Shown: positions 18,197 through 27,011, counted from the stretch's first letter. The stretch: DNA of 64,000 bases from Nocardia transvalensis NBRC 15921 (GCF_000308875.1 NZ_BAGL01000019.1:44961-108960); one strand, 5' to 3'. Numbers and translations are program-made. Notes: generated by a model from the sequence alone, not told the origin.

Positions 18197-18969
18197 GCGA
18201 TTTGGAGACCATTCTGCTGGAGCGCAAGGGTCGCGTCGCCCTGATCACGCTGAACCGGCCGAAGGCGCTCAACGCGCTGAATTCGCAGGTGCTCACCGAT
18301 ATCACCGCGGCTCTGGACGAGCTCGAGGCCGACGAGAACGTCGGCGCGGTCGTGCTGACCGGGTCGGAGAAGGCGTTCGCGGCCGGTGCGGACATCAAGG
18401 AGATGCAGAGCAAGTCCTATATGGACATGTTCCTGGCCGACCATTTCGCCGGGTGGGATCGCCTCGCCGCCTTCCGTAAGCCGATCATCGCGGCGGTCGC
18501 CGGGTACGCCCTGGGCGGCGGCTGCGAACTGGCCATGATGTGCGACATCCTGCTGGCCGCCGATACGGCCAAGTTCGGTCAGCCCGAGATCAAGCTGGGC
18601 GTCATCCCCGGCATGGGCGGCTCGCAGCGCCTCACCCGCGCCGTCGGCAAGGCCAAGGCCATGGATCTGGTGCTGACCGGCCGCAACATGGGCGCCGAGG
18701 AGGCCGAGCGCGCGGGTCTGGTCGCCCGCATCGTCCCCGCGGCCGACCTGGTGGCGACCGCCCTCGAGGTGGCCGAGACCATCGCCTCCATGTCGCTGCC
18801 GTCGGTGATCATCGCGAAGGAGGCGGTCAACCGCTCCTACGAGACCACCCTCACCGAGGGCCTCCGCTTCGAACGCCGCGTCTTCCACTCCCTCTTCGCC
18901 ACCGAGGACCAGAAAGAAGGCATGACCGCCTTCGTCGAGAAGCGCCCCGCGGACTTCACCAACCGCTGA
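18193..18969 (+). CDS. Enoyl-CoA hydratase
   Basis: Crotonase-family hydratase of 258 residues, expected here to hydrate methacrylyl-CoA to 3-hydroxyisobutyryl-CoA. Motifs [24 protein letters not shown] and [16 protein letters not shown] include both catalytic Glu positions of short-chain enoyl-CoA hydratases. It starts at GTG 18193, overlapping the mmsB stop as GTGA, and closes the operon. Its end is seven bases from the convergent Hsp70-like gene. Confidence 0.9.
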   Translation: MSDLETILLERKGRVALITLNRPKALNALNSQVLTDITAALDELEADENVGAVVLTGSEKAFAAGADIKEMQSKSYMDMFLADHFAGWDRLAAFRKPIIAAVAGYALGGGCELAMMCDILLAADTAKFGQPEIKLGVIPGMGGSQRLTRAVGKAKAMDLVLTGRNMGAEEAERAGLVARIVPAADLVATALEVAETIASMSLPSVIIAKEAVNRSYETTLTEGLRFERRVFHSLFATEDQKEGMTAFVEKRPADFTNR

Positions 18970-18976
18970 GGCGAGA

Positions 18977-20050
18977 TTACTTGGGGGGCACCGGATGTGC
19001 CGGTGTCCCCGCCACCTCGACCGGGGAGGGGGAGGTGCCGTGAGTGGTCGGCTGGGGGCCGTCGCGATCCGAGACGAGGAGGCCGGCGACGGTGCCGCCG
19101 AGTGCCGCGGTGACTGCCAGGGCCGCGACGATCTTGCGTTTGGAGACCGGGGTGGAACCCGTGGGGCGTAGGCCGGGTGCGGCGAAGCGGACGCCGCGCA
19201 CCCGCCGGACCGAGGGCATCTGCGTCGCCATCAAGACCGCGCCGCGGGCCGAGACGAACTCCGGCTCCGGGTCGTAGATCACCGGCAGGTCCAGCATCTG
19301 CCCGAGCGAATCCCGGATGCCCGGATTACGGGTGCAGCCGCCCAGCAGCGCCAGCGCCTGGGCGGGGACGCCCGTCTCGTCCATCATCTGCCGCACGAAC
19401 GACACCGAATGGTGCACACCGGCCGCCACGAGTTCGCCGAAATCGCTGCGCGTGAACACCATTCGCGAATCGGTGAGCGGATCGCTGGCCGTCAGCACGG
19501 GGGTGGCGGTCAGGGCCTCCTTGTACGCGCGACTGGTCGGCTTGTCGATCATGACTCCGCCGTGGGCCATCCGCCAGCGCAGCAGCGCGTCGTGGCCGTC
19601 GCCGCCGAGCACCGTGCTGCGTTTGGCCGCGAGCAGGCCGTCGGTGCGGCAGTCGACCTCCGTCACGGTCAGGCCCGAGGCGCCCAGATCGTAGAGGACC
19701 ACCGCGCCCTCCTCCGGCAGCTGACCGCTGAACCGCAGGTAGCGCAGTTGTGCGACCGGCTCGTCGACGATGGTCAGGCGACTGCGGCCGGCCGTGGCGC
19801 GGATGGCGTCGGCGTGCACCGTGCTGCGCGAGGTGACGGCGATGCCGGTGATGAATTCGTCGCGGCGCTCCGCCGAGCGGCGCATCAGATCGATGGCCTG
19901 GAAGACCGGCTCCTCGACGCCGCCACCGGCGCGGCGGGGCACCGTGCAGCGATCGATCGGCGGCAGGTGCGGCTGGTCGGAGTGTGTGAGCATCGCGCGG
20001 GCGCCCCCAGCGCCTGCCGACACCCCCAGGACCAGCACCATGAGGTCCAT
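18977..20050 (-). CDS. Hsp70-like actin-fold protein with membrane anchor
   Basis: Protein of 357 residues with a partial Hsp70/actin-type ATPase fold: DEPVAQLRYLRF, VLYDLGASGLTVTEVD and LALLGGCTRNPGIRDSLGQ resemble the connect, phosphate-2 and adenosine motifs. There is no substrate-binding domain. Instead a membrane helix near residues 309-325 is followed by a short Pro/Ser-rich outer tail. Mycolata carry several such proteins of unknown role. The ATG at 20050 has AAAGG six bases ahead. No operon partner is evident. Confidence 0.75.
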   Translation of the reverse strand: MDLMVLVLGVSAGAGGARAMLTHSDQPHLPPIDRCTVPRRAGGGVEEPVFQAIDLMRRSAERRDEFITGIAVTSRSTVHADAIRATAGRSRLTIVDEPVAQLRYLRFSGQLPEEGAVVLYDLGASGLTVTEVDCRTDGLLAAKRSTVLGGDGHDALLRWRMAHGGVMIDKPTSRAYKEALTATPVLTASDPLTDSRMVFTRSDFGELVAAGVHHSVSFVRQMMDETGVPAQALALLGGCTRNPGIRDSLGQMLDLPVIYDPEPEFVSARGAVLMATQMPSVRRVRGVRFAAPGLRPTGSTPVSKRKIVAALAVTAALGGTVAGLLVSDRDGPQPTTHGTSPSPVEVAGTPAHPVPPK

Positions 20051-20123
20051 GGTGAACCTTTTGCCCGCCGATGTGAAGCCGGGGGGCGGAATGTCGCTGG
20101 TGGGATGCTGAACGGTTATCGGG

Positions 20124-20660
20124 TCAGGCCCAGCGTGTCGGCGTGTCGCCCGTGTCGAAGTCGCCGGCCGAGCGCCGGAACTCCGCCAGCAACTCCAGCA
20201 GCAACCCCAGGCGATCGGGCGCCAGCCCGGGCCGGGCGAAGACCTTCTCGTTCAATTCCCGCGTCGCCTGGGCCACCAGCTCGCGTCCGGCATCGGTGAT
20301 CTCGATCAAGGTTGCTCGCCGGTCGCTGGGATGCGGTACGCGGCGCACCAGCTCGGCCGCCTCCAGCCGGTCGACGGTGTTGGTGACACTGGTCGGGTGG
20401 ACCTGTAATCGCGCGCTGGCCGTCGCCATCGGCAGCGCGCCCGTCTTGCTGAAACTCAACAGCATGAGCAACTCGTACCGGGAGAAGGTCAAACCCGACG
20501 GCTTCAGCGCCTCGTCCACCCGCGCCATCACGATCTGCTGCGCCCGTACCAGCGAGGTCACCGCCGCCATCCCGTCCGCGACGTCGTCCCAGCCGTGCGC
20601 GGTCCACTGACGGTGGGCCTCCTCGATGGGGTCCAGCGGTAGCGGGCGGGGAACAGCCAT
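20124..20660 (-). CDS. MarR-family regulator
   Basis: Winged-helix regulator of 178 residues. LTFSRYELLMLLSFSKTGALPM leads into the recognition region (VTNTVDRLEAAELVRRVPHPSDRRATLIEIT), including the DxRxxxxxLT wing characteristic of MarR. The open frame extends upstream to 20753, but ATG 20660 fits the family N-terminus. It stands alone between the Hsp70-like gene and tRNA-Cys; its target is not evident. Confidence 0.85.
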   Translation of the reverse strand: MAVPRPLPLDPIEEAHRQWTAHGWDDVADGMAAVTSLVRAQQIVMARVDEALKPSGLTFSRYELLMLLSFSKTGALPMATASARLQVHPTSVTNTVDRLEAAELVRRVPHPSDRRATLIEITDAGRELVAQATRELNEKVFARPGLAPDRLGLLLELLAEFRRSAGDFDTGDTPTRWA

Positions 20661-20807
20661 GCGGGTGAGTTTAAGGGGTTGTGTGGGGATTATGTCTGTG
20701 GCCGTGACGCCGCGGGCGGGAGGAACGGTTGCTGTGTGCCCCGTTCGGATCACGGTGAGGGCAACCGTGGGAGATCAATGCCCGGTCTACGAGTATGGGT
20801 TTTCGAT

Positions 20808-20878
20808 GCGGGTGTGCCTGAGTGGTTAGGGGGCGGTCTGCAAAACCGTGCACGCGGGTTCGATTCCCGCCACCCGCT
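20808..20878 (+). tRNA. tRNA-Cys (GCA)
   Basis: 71-nt cloverleaf. The acceptor arms GCGGGTG and CACCCGC pair perfectly. The anticodon loop CTGCAAA gives anticodon GCA, and the TPsiC arm carries GGTTCGATTCC. Discriminator base U73 is the identity base of tRNA-Cys. The CCA end is not encoded. Confidence 0.95.
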
Positions 20879-20909
20879 CTGTATTTTTGGCCTTCGCTTC
20901 GCTGCGGCG

Positions 20910-21005
20910 GGTTTTCGGTGCTTTGAGGTTCGGTTTTGAGGGGCCTTCGCTTGCTCCTTCGTCGCTTGCGCGAAGGCCCCTCAAAACCGAACCGCACCGA
21001 AAACC
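20910..21005. terminator. Long inverted repeat after tRNA-Cys
   Basis: Arms 20910-20950 and 20968-21005 are almost perfectly complementary; the left arm carries a few extra bases (TTTGA) near 20922. The inner stem pairs AGGGGCCTTCGC with GCGAAGGCCCCT and the outer parts pair CGGTTTTG and GGTTTTCGGTGC. It lies between the tRNA and the 3' end of the convergent phosphoesterase gene, so a bidirectional terminator is the simplest role, although it is unusually long. Confidence 0.75.
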
Positions 21006-21036
21006 GTTGTGGTCGGGTTCTTGTTGTTGAGCTTTT

Positions 21037-22446
21037 TCACGACAAGCCCGACAGGTCGCGTAGTACTACATGGTTTCGGTCTGTTGTGGTGCCCAGGGTG
21101 TATTCCGGTTGCAGGCCCAGGTATTCGGCGCGGGTGCGGGTGCTCCAGCGGCGGGAGGGTTCTGTGCGGGTCTTGTAGAAGTTCGCCGTGTAGCCGCCCT
21201 CGTAGAGGCGGAGGAGGGTGTAGCCGCCGGGGTATTCCTTGACCGCGGCCACTTCCAGGAATTCCACGGAGAGCGGGATATCGGGGTGGCTGAGGCGATT
21301 TCGGTGGGTGTGGCCGCTGTGGTGCAGGAAGACGCCGGGGGCGGAGCGGTACAGCGTCTGTAGTTCGGTCGCGTCGGCGCGGTTCAGGACGAACGGCGGG
21401 CCCGCGATATTGGATACCGCCGAGTCGAGGGTGACGGGGTGGTGGCCGAAGACGAGCGTCGGCCGGTCGGGATCGGCGCGCAGCAGGTCGCGTACGTGGT
21501 CGAATTGGGCTCGGTCGATACTGCCGCCCGCGCCGTCGAGTTCGGTGGTGTCCAGGCCGAGCAGGCGCAGGCCGCCCACCTTCTCGTCGACGACTTCGCC
21601 TCGGGCACCGAAGGATTCGCCCCAGCAGTCGTGGTGGTCGGCGTCCACCGGCGGGCAGCCGGCGTAGTCGGCGCCGGTGTGCGGGCGGTCGTGGTTGCCG
21701 CGCACGGCGAACCAGTCCCGGCCGGCGACACCCCACTCGTCCAGCATCCGCCGCACGCCGCGGGCCTGATCGGGGGTCGCCTCCGAGGTGAGGTCACCGG
21801 CGAGGATCAGGCGGTCGGCGGCGCGGTCGGGGCGGCGCAGATCGTCGAGGACCGCCGCCAGCATCAACTCCGGATACGGCGCCAGGCCCGGCTCCTGCCG
21901 CACCCCGGGCGGCAGTCCCGCCGCGACCAGCCCGCTCACGTCCTCGCCGAAGTGCACGTCGTTGCACAGCGCGACCGTGCGCAGCAGGCGGCCGGGCGGC
22001 GGCGCCAATGTCGTGAATTCCCCGGTACATTCGGGCGCCTGCGGCATGCGGGTGACCAGATTGACTGCCGGCGTGGCGCGCACGCCGTCCGACCACGCCT
22101 CGAAGCGATACGCGCGGCCGGGCTCGAGCCCGGCGATCTCGGCGTAGTGGTAGGGCGTGCGCTGGGAGTCCTCGGAGAACCGCACGACCGGCGGGGCGGA
22201 CGAATCCGCCGGAGCCAGGCGGACTTCGGTACCGGCCGCGGCCGGTACCGGCGCCCCGGCCGCGTCGAGTCCGAGCGTGGTCCACGTCAGCACGACCGAG
22301 GCGTCGGTGACCGTGACCACCTCGAGGTCCGTGGCGATCGTCGTATTCGGTTGCGCGCGAGCCGGTCCCACCGCCAGCAGCGGCGCCGCGGCCGCGAGTC
22401 CGAGCGCGTGCAGGACGCGTCGCCGGTTGGGTCCACAGCAGGTCAT
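21037..22446 (-). CDS. Tat-exported calcineurin-like phosphoesterase
   Basis: Exported metallophosphoesterase of about 469 residues. The N-terminus NRRRVLHALGLAAAAPLL is a twin-arginine-type signal. A beta-rich fibronectin-like domain (about 35-135) resembles the N-terminal domain of purple acid phosphatases. The catalytic domain has the full metal set: NDVHFGE, GDLTSEA, GNHDRPH, FGHHP and HSGHTH. ATG 22446 is preferred over GTG 22458. The substrate is unknown. It converges on tRNA-Cys with a long inverted repeat between. Confidence 0.87.
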   Translation of the reverse strand: MTCCGPNRRRVLHALGLAAAAPLLAVGPARAQPNTTIATDLEVVTVTDASVVLTWTTLGLDAAGAPVPAAAGTEVRLAPADSSAPPVVRFSEDSQRTPYHYAEIAGLEPGRAYRFEAWSDGVRATPAVNLVTRMPQAPECTGEFTTLAPPPGRLLRTVALCNDVHFGEDVSGLVAAGLPPGVRQEPGLAPYPELMLAAVLDDLRRPDRAADRLILAGDLTSEATPDQARGVRRMLDEWGVAGRDWFAVRGNHDRPHTGADYAGCPPVDADHHDCWGESFGARGEVVDEKVGGLRLLGLDTTELDGAGGSIDRAQFDHVRDLLRADPDRPTLVFGHHPVTLDSAVSNIAGPPFVLNRADATELQTLYRSAPGVFLHHSGHTHRNRLSHPDIPLSVEFLEVAAVKEYPGGYTLLRLYEGGYTANFYKTRTEPSRRWSTRTRAEYLGLQPEYTLGTTTDRNHVVLRDLSGLS

Positions 22447-22477
22447 GGCGTAGCTCACTCTCGTACGAGTAGCGGGG

Positions 22478-23083
22478 TCACCGGTGGTCGGCCGCGCACA
22501 CCTTCCAGTCGCCGCCCTCGCGGCGCACGTATTCCGGTGCGCTGTCGATGGTGTCGAGGTCGGGCATGAGCCCGCCGCTCGACGGCGCCAGGCTGCCGTG
22601 CACCTTGGCGGTCGCCTGGTCGCCGTCGATCACTATGGCGTCGATGGCGTCGATGCGCAGCGTCAGTGTCTCGCTCGCGATCGCCGCGCGTTGCTCCGCG
22701 GGCAGCGCGGCGTACTCGTCGCGGTCGGCGCGGCAGGATTTCGCCATGGCCGCGTCCACGCCGTCGGTGGCGATGGTGCCGTAGAAGTCGCGGATGGCGA
22801 GTTCGATCTTCTTCTCCTCCGAGGCGAACGGGCCCTTGCCGTTGCCGGTCAGCAGCGCGACGATGCCGGCCGCCCCGGCGGCCGCGAGGACCAGTACCAG
22901 CGGCACGACGATCAGCCCGGTCCGGCGCTTGCGCGGCGGCGGGGGAACCGGTGGCTGCTGCGGCGGATAATCGCCCACCGCCGGATACCCTTCCGGCGGG
23001 TAATAGCTGGGCGGCTGCGACTCCGGCTGATAGCCCTGGGGTTGCTGAGGATCGAACGGTGGCCCGCCGGGTGGGTAGGTCAT
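22478..23083 (-). CDS. Proline-rich single-pass membrane protein
   Basis: Protein of 201 residues with a cytoplasmic Pro/Gln/Tyr-rich N-terminus (about 1-62), one membrane helix (about 67-90) and an outer domain with a SnoaL/NTF2-like look (KIELAIRDFYGTIATDGVDAAM, then DWKVCAADHR). This layout is common in mycolata for DUF4878-type proteins of unknown function. ATG 23083 is chosen because the upstream extension is charged and atypical. It lies 31 bases upstream of the phosphoesterase on the same strand, so they may be co-transcribed. Confidence 0.75.
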   Translation of the reverse strand: MTYPPGGPPFDPQQPQGYQPESQPPSYYPPEGYPAVGDYPPQQPPVPPPPRKRRTGLIVVPLVLVLAAAGAAGIVALLTGNGKGPFASEEKKIELAIRDFYGTIATDGVDAAMAKSCRADRDEYAALPAEQRAAIASETLTLRIDAIDAIVIDGDQATAKVHGSLAPSSGGLMPDLDTIDSAPEYVRREGGDWKVCAADHR

Positions 23084-23229
23084 CGTGCTCCCCTCGTCGG
23101 CTCGCCGGTTCTCTCGCACAGTACGGCAATTCGGTCATGCGGCCCGGGCCGAGGGCTCCGCGCCGCGCCGCCACCCGGTAGGTTGCTAACCACACTCCAG
23201 ACCGGGTGATCCGGCTCGAAAGGACGGTC

Positions 23230-24252
23230 ATGACGACGGCCCGACGGAAACTGCTCGCCGGTGCGTTCGCGGCGCTCACCGTGCTGGCGGCGACCACCGC
23301 ATGCTCCGGTTCGCCGGACGGCGCCGACGAGATCCTCGTCTACAACGCCCAGCGCGAACCGCTGACCAAGGTGTGGGTGGACGCGTTCACCCGGGAGACC
23401 GGGATCAAGGTCACCCTCCGCAACGGCGGCGACGCCGATCTGGCCCGCCAGCTCGTCGCCGAGGGGGAGGGCTCCCCGGCCGACGTCTTCCTCACCGAGA
23501 ACTCCCCGGCGATGGCCCAGGTCGAGCGGGCCGGACTGTTCGCCGACCTCGACGACGCGACCCTCGCGCAGGTGCCCGCCCAGTACCGGCCCCGATCGGG
23601 TAAGTGGACCGGAATCGGCGCTCGCTCAGCGGTTTTCGCCTACAACACGACCGCGCTGCCCGCGGACGGGCTGCCCGCCTCCCTGCTGGATCTGCGGCAA
23701 CCGCAGTGGAAGGGCCGCTGGTCCGCCGACACCGTGGGGACGGATTTCCAGGTCATCGCGGCCGGACTGCTCGCCGCACAGGGCGAGGACGCGACCCGGG
23801 CGTGGCTGCGGGGCGTGAAGGAGACGGCCGTCTCCGCGCCGACCGACGCTCTCGCCCTGCGGACCGCGAGCACGGGCCGGGCCGAGGGCGCGCTCGTCTT
23901 CGGCGACTACTGGTACCGCGACCAGGCCGGGCCCAGGGTGGACAGCGCCGGTACCGCGCCCCACTACTTCCGCGACGGGGATCCCGGCGCCTTCGTCTCG
24001 ATCGCGGGCGGCGGCGTGCTGCGGTCGAGCAAGAGGGCCGAGGCGGCACAGAAATTCGTCCGGTTCGTCACGAGCAACGCCGGTCAGACGGCGCTGCTGA
24101 ACGGGTTCTCGAAGGACTATCCGGTCGCCTCCGGCGTCCTCGCCGACCCGGCCCTGCCCCCGCTGGACACCTTGCAGCCGCCGGCGATCGATCCGAGCGC
24201 GCTCGACGCCGAGAAGGTCACGCGGCTGATGACCGAGACGGGCCTGGTGTAG
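23230..24252 (+). CDS. Iron-type ABC substrate-binding lipoprotein
   Basis: Extracytoplasmic solute-binding lipoprotein of 340 residues. The signal ends at ATTAC with acyl Cys25. The fold markers ILVYNAQREPLTKVWVDAF, ADVFLTENSPAMAQVE and SAVFAYNTTALP match the Fe(3+)-binding FbpA/AfuA group. The ATG at 23230 has AAAGGACGG ahead. No permease or ATPase lies next to it, so it must work with a transporter elsewhere or be an orphan. Its end is three bases from the convergent EthD gene. Confidence 0.85.
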   Translation: MTTARRKLLAGAFAALTVLAATTACSGSPDGADEILVYNAQREPLTKVWVDAFTRETGIKVTLRNGGDADLARQLVAEGEGSPADVFLTENSPAMAQVERAGLFADLDDATLAQVPAQYRPRSGKWTGIGARSAVFAYNTTALPADGLPASLLDLRQPQWKGRWSADTVGTDFQVIAAGLLAAQGEDATRAWLRGVKETAVSAPTDALALRTASTGRAEGALVFGDYWYRDQAGPRVDSAGTAPHYFRDGDPGAFVSIAGGGVLRSSKRAEAAQKFVRFVTSNAGQTALLNGFSKDYPVASGVLADPALPPLDTLQPPAIDPSALDAEKVTRLMTETGLV

Positions 24253-24255
24253 CGG

Positions 24256-24927
24256 TCATCGCAGCCGGTACAGGTACCGGCTGCTGGGGACGACGTCGAG
24301 ATCGCGGTCGGCGCCGAACGCGCTGATACTGGCCATCATTCGGGTGAACCTGCGGTGCAGTTCGGCGTCGTCGCCGCCGCTGCCCCAGAACGCGTGCTGG
24401 TCGGTCATGGCCGCCGCCGGGAACAGCTCCTCGACCAGGCCGTCCACCCGAGGCCCCGAGGTGAGCGGCGTGACGACGGCATTCTGCACGTACCCGAAGG
24501 TGGCCTGGGTCTCGATCGCCACGGTCGTGTGGATGTCGTGCCAGTAGGTGCGCCATTGCTCGCGGGTGAGGTGCGAGGGCACGCGCAGCAGGGCGATATT
24601 CGCCAGCGCGTCGCAGCGGGCGCCGTTCTCGATCTCGGGCGGCGGCAGCGGAATTCGCTCGTCGACGATCCAGCCGTCGATCCGGTCGGCCGCCGCGGCC
24701 AGTACCCCGGTGACCGGATCGGCGTCGCCCTCGGTCCACACGCTGACGATCGCCGCGATCGGGCGCTCGTAGGTGGAGTGCCGCAGCCGGGCATCGGCCA
24801 CGTCGTCGTCGCAGAGGTTGAGCTGCACCGCCTCGGCGCCCGCGGTGGCCAGGCGCGCGTGCAGCGCCGGATCCCGTAGGTCCTCCTCGAGACCCGAACC
24901 CCACAGGGCGTACATCAGTTTCGTCAC
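24256..24927 (-). CDS. EthD-domain protein
   Basis: Protein of 223 residues containing an EthD/dimeric alpha-beta barrel half near the C-terminus (LTREQWRTYWHDIHTTVAIETQ; FGYVQNAVV). A related first half (LMYALWGSGLEEDL to AIVSVWTEG) suggests two ferredoxin-like repeats. EthD proteins often accompany oxidative degradation genes; the role here is unknown. The GTG at 24927 follows GGGGAG. The neighbouring FAD monooxygenase on the same strand, 120 bases upstream, may be functionally linked (inference). Confidence 0.75.
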   Translation of the reverse strand: MTKLMYALWGSGLEEDLRDPALHARLATAGAEAVQLNLCDDDVADARLRHSTYERPIAAIVSVWTEGDADPVTGVLAAAADRIDGWIVDERIPLPPPEIENGARCDALANIALLRVPSHLTREQWRTYWHDIHTTVAIETQATFGYVQNAVVTPLTSGPRVDGLVEELFPAAAMTDQHAFWGSGGDDAELHRRFTRMMASISAFGADRDLDVVPSSRYLYRLR

Positions 24928-25047
24928 GGCGGCTCCCCAATCGGCGGCAGACCCACGCTAGTAGCTGTTGCCGGGTCGTCGCTGGCATTCCGGACGCGGA
25001 TCTCGATGTGTGAGATGGATCATCGATGCGCGGCGACGGCCGGATTT

Positions 25048-26202
25048 TCAGCGGTTGGCGAGTTCCGAGAGGCGGTAGGCGAGGGCCTTGCGCACGGCGG
25101 GGATTCGGGTGACGGCGCGGACTACGGCGTTGCGGACGAGGCGGGCCGGGCGGGCGCGCAGGGTGGCCATGCGGGTCATCCGGTCGGTGAAGGCGACGAC
25201 GCCGAGAGCCACGGGGCGGCGGGTCTTCTCGTAGTCGTTCAGCAGCGATTCCGGGGCGCCGTCGAGCACGCGGATCAGGAGCGCGCCGAGCGCGGCGGCG
25301 TCCTGGATGCCGGTGTTCATGCCCTGCCCGCCGGCCGGGCTGTGCACGTGCGCGGCGTCCCCGGCCAGCAGGACGCGGCCGGCGCGGTAGTGGTCGGCGA
25401 CGCGGTGGTGGACGCGGAATCGCGAGCTCCACACCACCTCCCGGACCACCGCGCCCGGCCGGCGGGCGTCCAGGATCGCCTGGACGTCGGCGTGGGTCGG
25501 GTGCTCGGGGGCCTCGGCGACCGTGGCGACGACCCGATAGCGGTCGCCCGGCAGCGGCGCCACGACGGTGACACCCTCAGGCGACAGGTTCAGCGATACC
25601 TCGTCGCGCCGGTCCGGCCAGGTCATCCGCACATCGGCCAGGACGAACGATTCGGGATAGGTGGCACCGGTGAATCCGATCCCGGCCTGCTCCCGCACCA
25701 CGCTGTGCATACCGTCGGCGCCGATGACGTACTCGGCGCGGATCGAGCCGGAAACCCCTGCGGCATCGGTGAATTCGACCGTGACCCCGGCGCCGTCGTC
25801 GGTCAGCCCGGTGACCCGGTAGGGCCGGTGGACATCGCCGCCCGCCGTGCGCAGCCGGGCCAGCAGGACCGCCTCGGTGGTCTCCTGACCCACCATCAAG
25901 GTGTAGGGGTACGCGGTCGGCAGCCCGCCGAAACCCACGGTCGCGAGCCTGGCCGGGCCGTCCTGCAGCACGAACCGCGGCACCTCGATACCCAGATCGT
26001 GCAGTTCCCCGGCGATGCCGAAACCGTCGAGCACCTCCAGGGTCCGGGCGTGCACCACGGCGGCGCGGGAGGTGTTCGCGCCCTCGGCCTGCGCGTCCAG
26101 CAGGACGAAGTCGACACCGGCGTCGGCGAGTGCGATCGCGGCGGTGAGCCCGGCGGGACCAGCGCCGACGATGACGACCGAAGTGGTGGCGGGGATGGTC
26201 AT
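25048..26202 (-). CDS. FAD-dependent aromatic-ring-type monooxygenase
   Basis: Group A flavin monooxygenase of 384 residues, related to phenol/polyketide hydroxylases and rifampicin/tetracycline-inactivating enzymes. It has GAGPAG at 13-18, the DG motif in ADGMHSVVREQ, and the second FAD motif LAGDAAHVHSPAGGQGMN. It lacks the thioredoxin-like C-terminal domain of the larger hydroxylases. ATG 26202 is preferred for its GGAGGAG site; the upstream extension runs through operator sequence. It is divergent from a TetR gene with several palindromes between, so it is probably induced by its substrate. Confidence 0.87.
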   Translation of the reverse strand: MTIPATTSVVIVGAGPAGLTAAIALADAGVDFVLLDAQAEGANTSRAAVVHARTLEVLDGFGIAGELHDLGIEVPRFVLQDGPARLATVGFGGLPTAYPYTLMVGQETTEAVLLARLRTAGGDVHRPYRVTGLTDDGAGVTVEFTDAAGVSGSIRAEYVIGADGMHSVVREQAGIGFTGATYPESFVLADVRMTWPDRRDEVSLNLSPEGVTVVAPLPGDRYRVVATVAEAPEHPTHADVQAILDARRPGAVVREVVWSSRFRVHHRVADHYRAGRVLLAGDAAHVHSPAGGQGMNTGIQDAAALGALLIRVLDGAPESLLNDYEKTRRPVALGVVAFTDRMTRMATLRARPARLVRNAVVRAVTRIPAVRKALAYRLSELANR

Positions 26203-26220
26203 GGCAACTCCTCCAACATG

Positions 26221-26307
26221 CCAACATTTGTTGGCCAACGACTGTTGACATCAACGGTAGAACCCACGGCACTGGCATGTCAACACTTGTTGGCCTACAT
26301 TTGTTGG
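26221..26307. promoter_or_regulatory. Triple TetR operator between monooxygenase and TetR
   Basis: Three copies of a CCAACAnnTGTTGG-type palindrome occur at 26221-26234 (perfect arms), 26280-26293 (one change) and 26294-26307 (one change). A related GTTGACATCAAC lies at 26244-26255. The third copy overlaps a possible -10 element TACATT (26296-26301) immediately before the TetR start. The layout fits autoregulation plus control of the divergent monooxygenase. Confidence 0.7.
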
Positions 26308-26308
26308 C

Positions 26309-26881
26309 ATGACCGCCGAGACCCCCCAGCGACGCTCCGACGCCACCCGCGCCGCCATCCTCGCGGCCGCCCGCCGCCGCTTCGCCCAGGACGGCTTCCG
26401 CAAGGCCACCATTCGCGCGATCGCCGCGGACGCCGATATCGATCCGTCGATGGTGATGCGCTACTACGGCAACAAGGAGGGGCTGTTCGACGCGGCCCTG
26501 GACGTCGACCTGGCGCTGCCCGATCTCGCCGACGCGGATCCGGACCGCCTCGGGGAACTGCTGGCCCGGCGATTCGTCGAGCTGTGGGACGTCTCCCCGG
26601 GCAACGAGATCCTGCTGACCCTGCTGCGTTCCGCGGTGACCGACGAGACCGTCGTGCCCCGCGTCCAGCAGATCTTCGCCCAGCAGCTGAGCCCCGTGGT
26701 CCTGCGGCTGGGCGAGCCGGCCGACGCTCCCCGCCGGGCCGGGCTCATCGCGTCCCAGGTCCTGGGACTCGCGTTGTGCCGCTATGTCTTTCGTCTGCCG
26801 CCGGTGGTGGCGCTGACCCGGGAGCAGATCGTCGCCGATATCGGCCCCACTCTGCAGCGGTATCTGGTCTCGTCGGTCTGA
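26309..26881 (+). CDS. TetR-family regulator
   Basis: TetR regulator of 190 residues: N-terminal helix-turn-helix (DATRAAILAAARRRFAQDGF, then IRAIAADADIDPSMVMRYYGNKEGLF) and the C-terminal domain usual for the AcrR type (LLTLLRSAVTDE). A possible -10 element ends seven bases before the ATG, so the mRNA may be leaderless. It probably represses itself and the divergent FAD monooxygenase through the repeated palindromes in the spacer. Confidence 0.87.
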   Translation: MTAETPQRRSDATRAAILAAARRRFAQDGFRKATIRAIAADADIDPSMVMRYYGNKEGLFDAALDVDLALPDLADADPDRLGELLARRFVELWDVSPGNEILLTLLRSAVTDETVVPRVQQIFAQQLSPVVLRLGEPADAPRRAGLIASQVLGLALCRYVFRLPPVVALTREQIVADIGPTLQRYLVSSV

Positions 26882-26929
26882 CCACCGATAGCCGATGGCT
26901 TTCGTAGAGGGTGAGATCACACCGACGAT

Positions 26930-26982
26930 ACGGAGAATGCACTCCGTTTCCTGTTAAGGTATTTAACCGGAGAATCGCTCCG
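26930..26982. promoter_or_regulatory. Paired CGGAG...CTCCG operators before MFS gene
   Basis: ACGGAG-AATGCA-CTCCGT (26930-26947) and CGGAG-AATCG-CTCCG (26968-26982) are two palindromes upstream of the MFS gene. Between them lies GTTAAGGTATTTAAC, itself an inverted repeat and A/T-rich enough to contain the -10. They are probably bound by the TetR encoded downstream of the transporter. Confidence 0.6.
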
Positions 26983-27011
26983 CTTCAATTCGTGGTGAGG
27001 AACCCTTGGGC

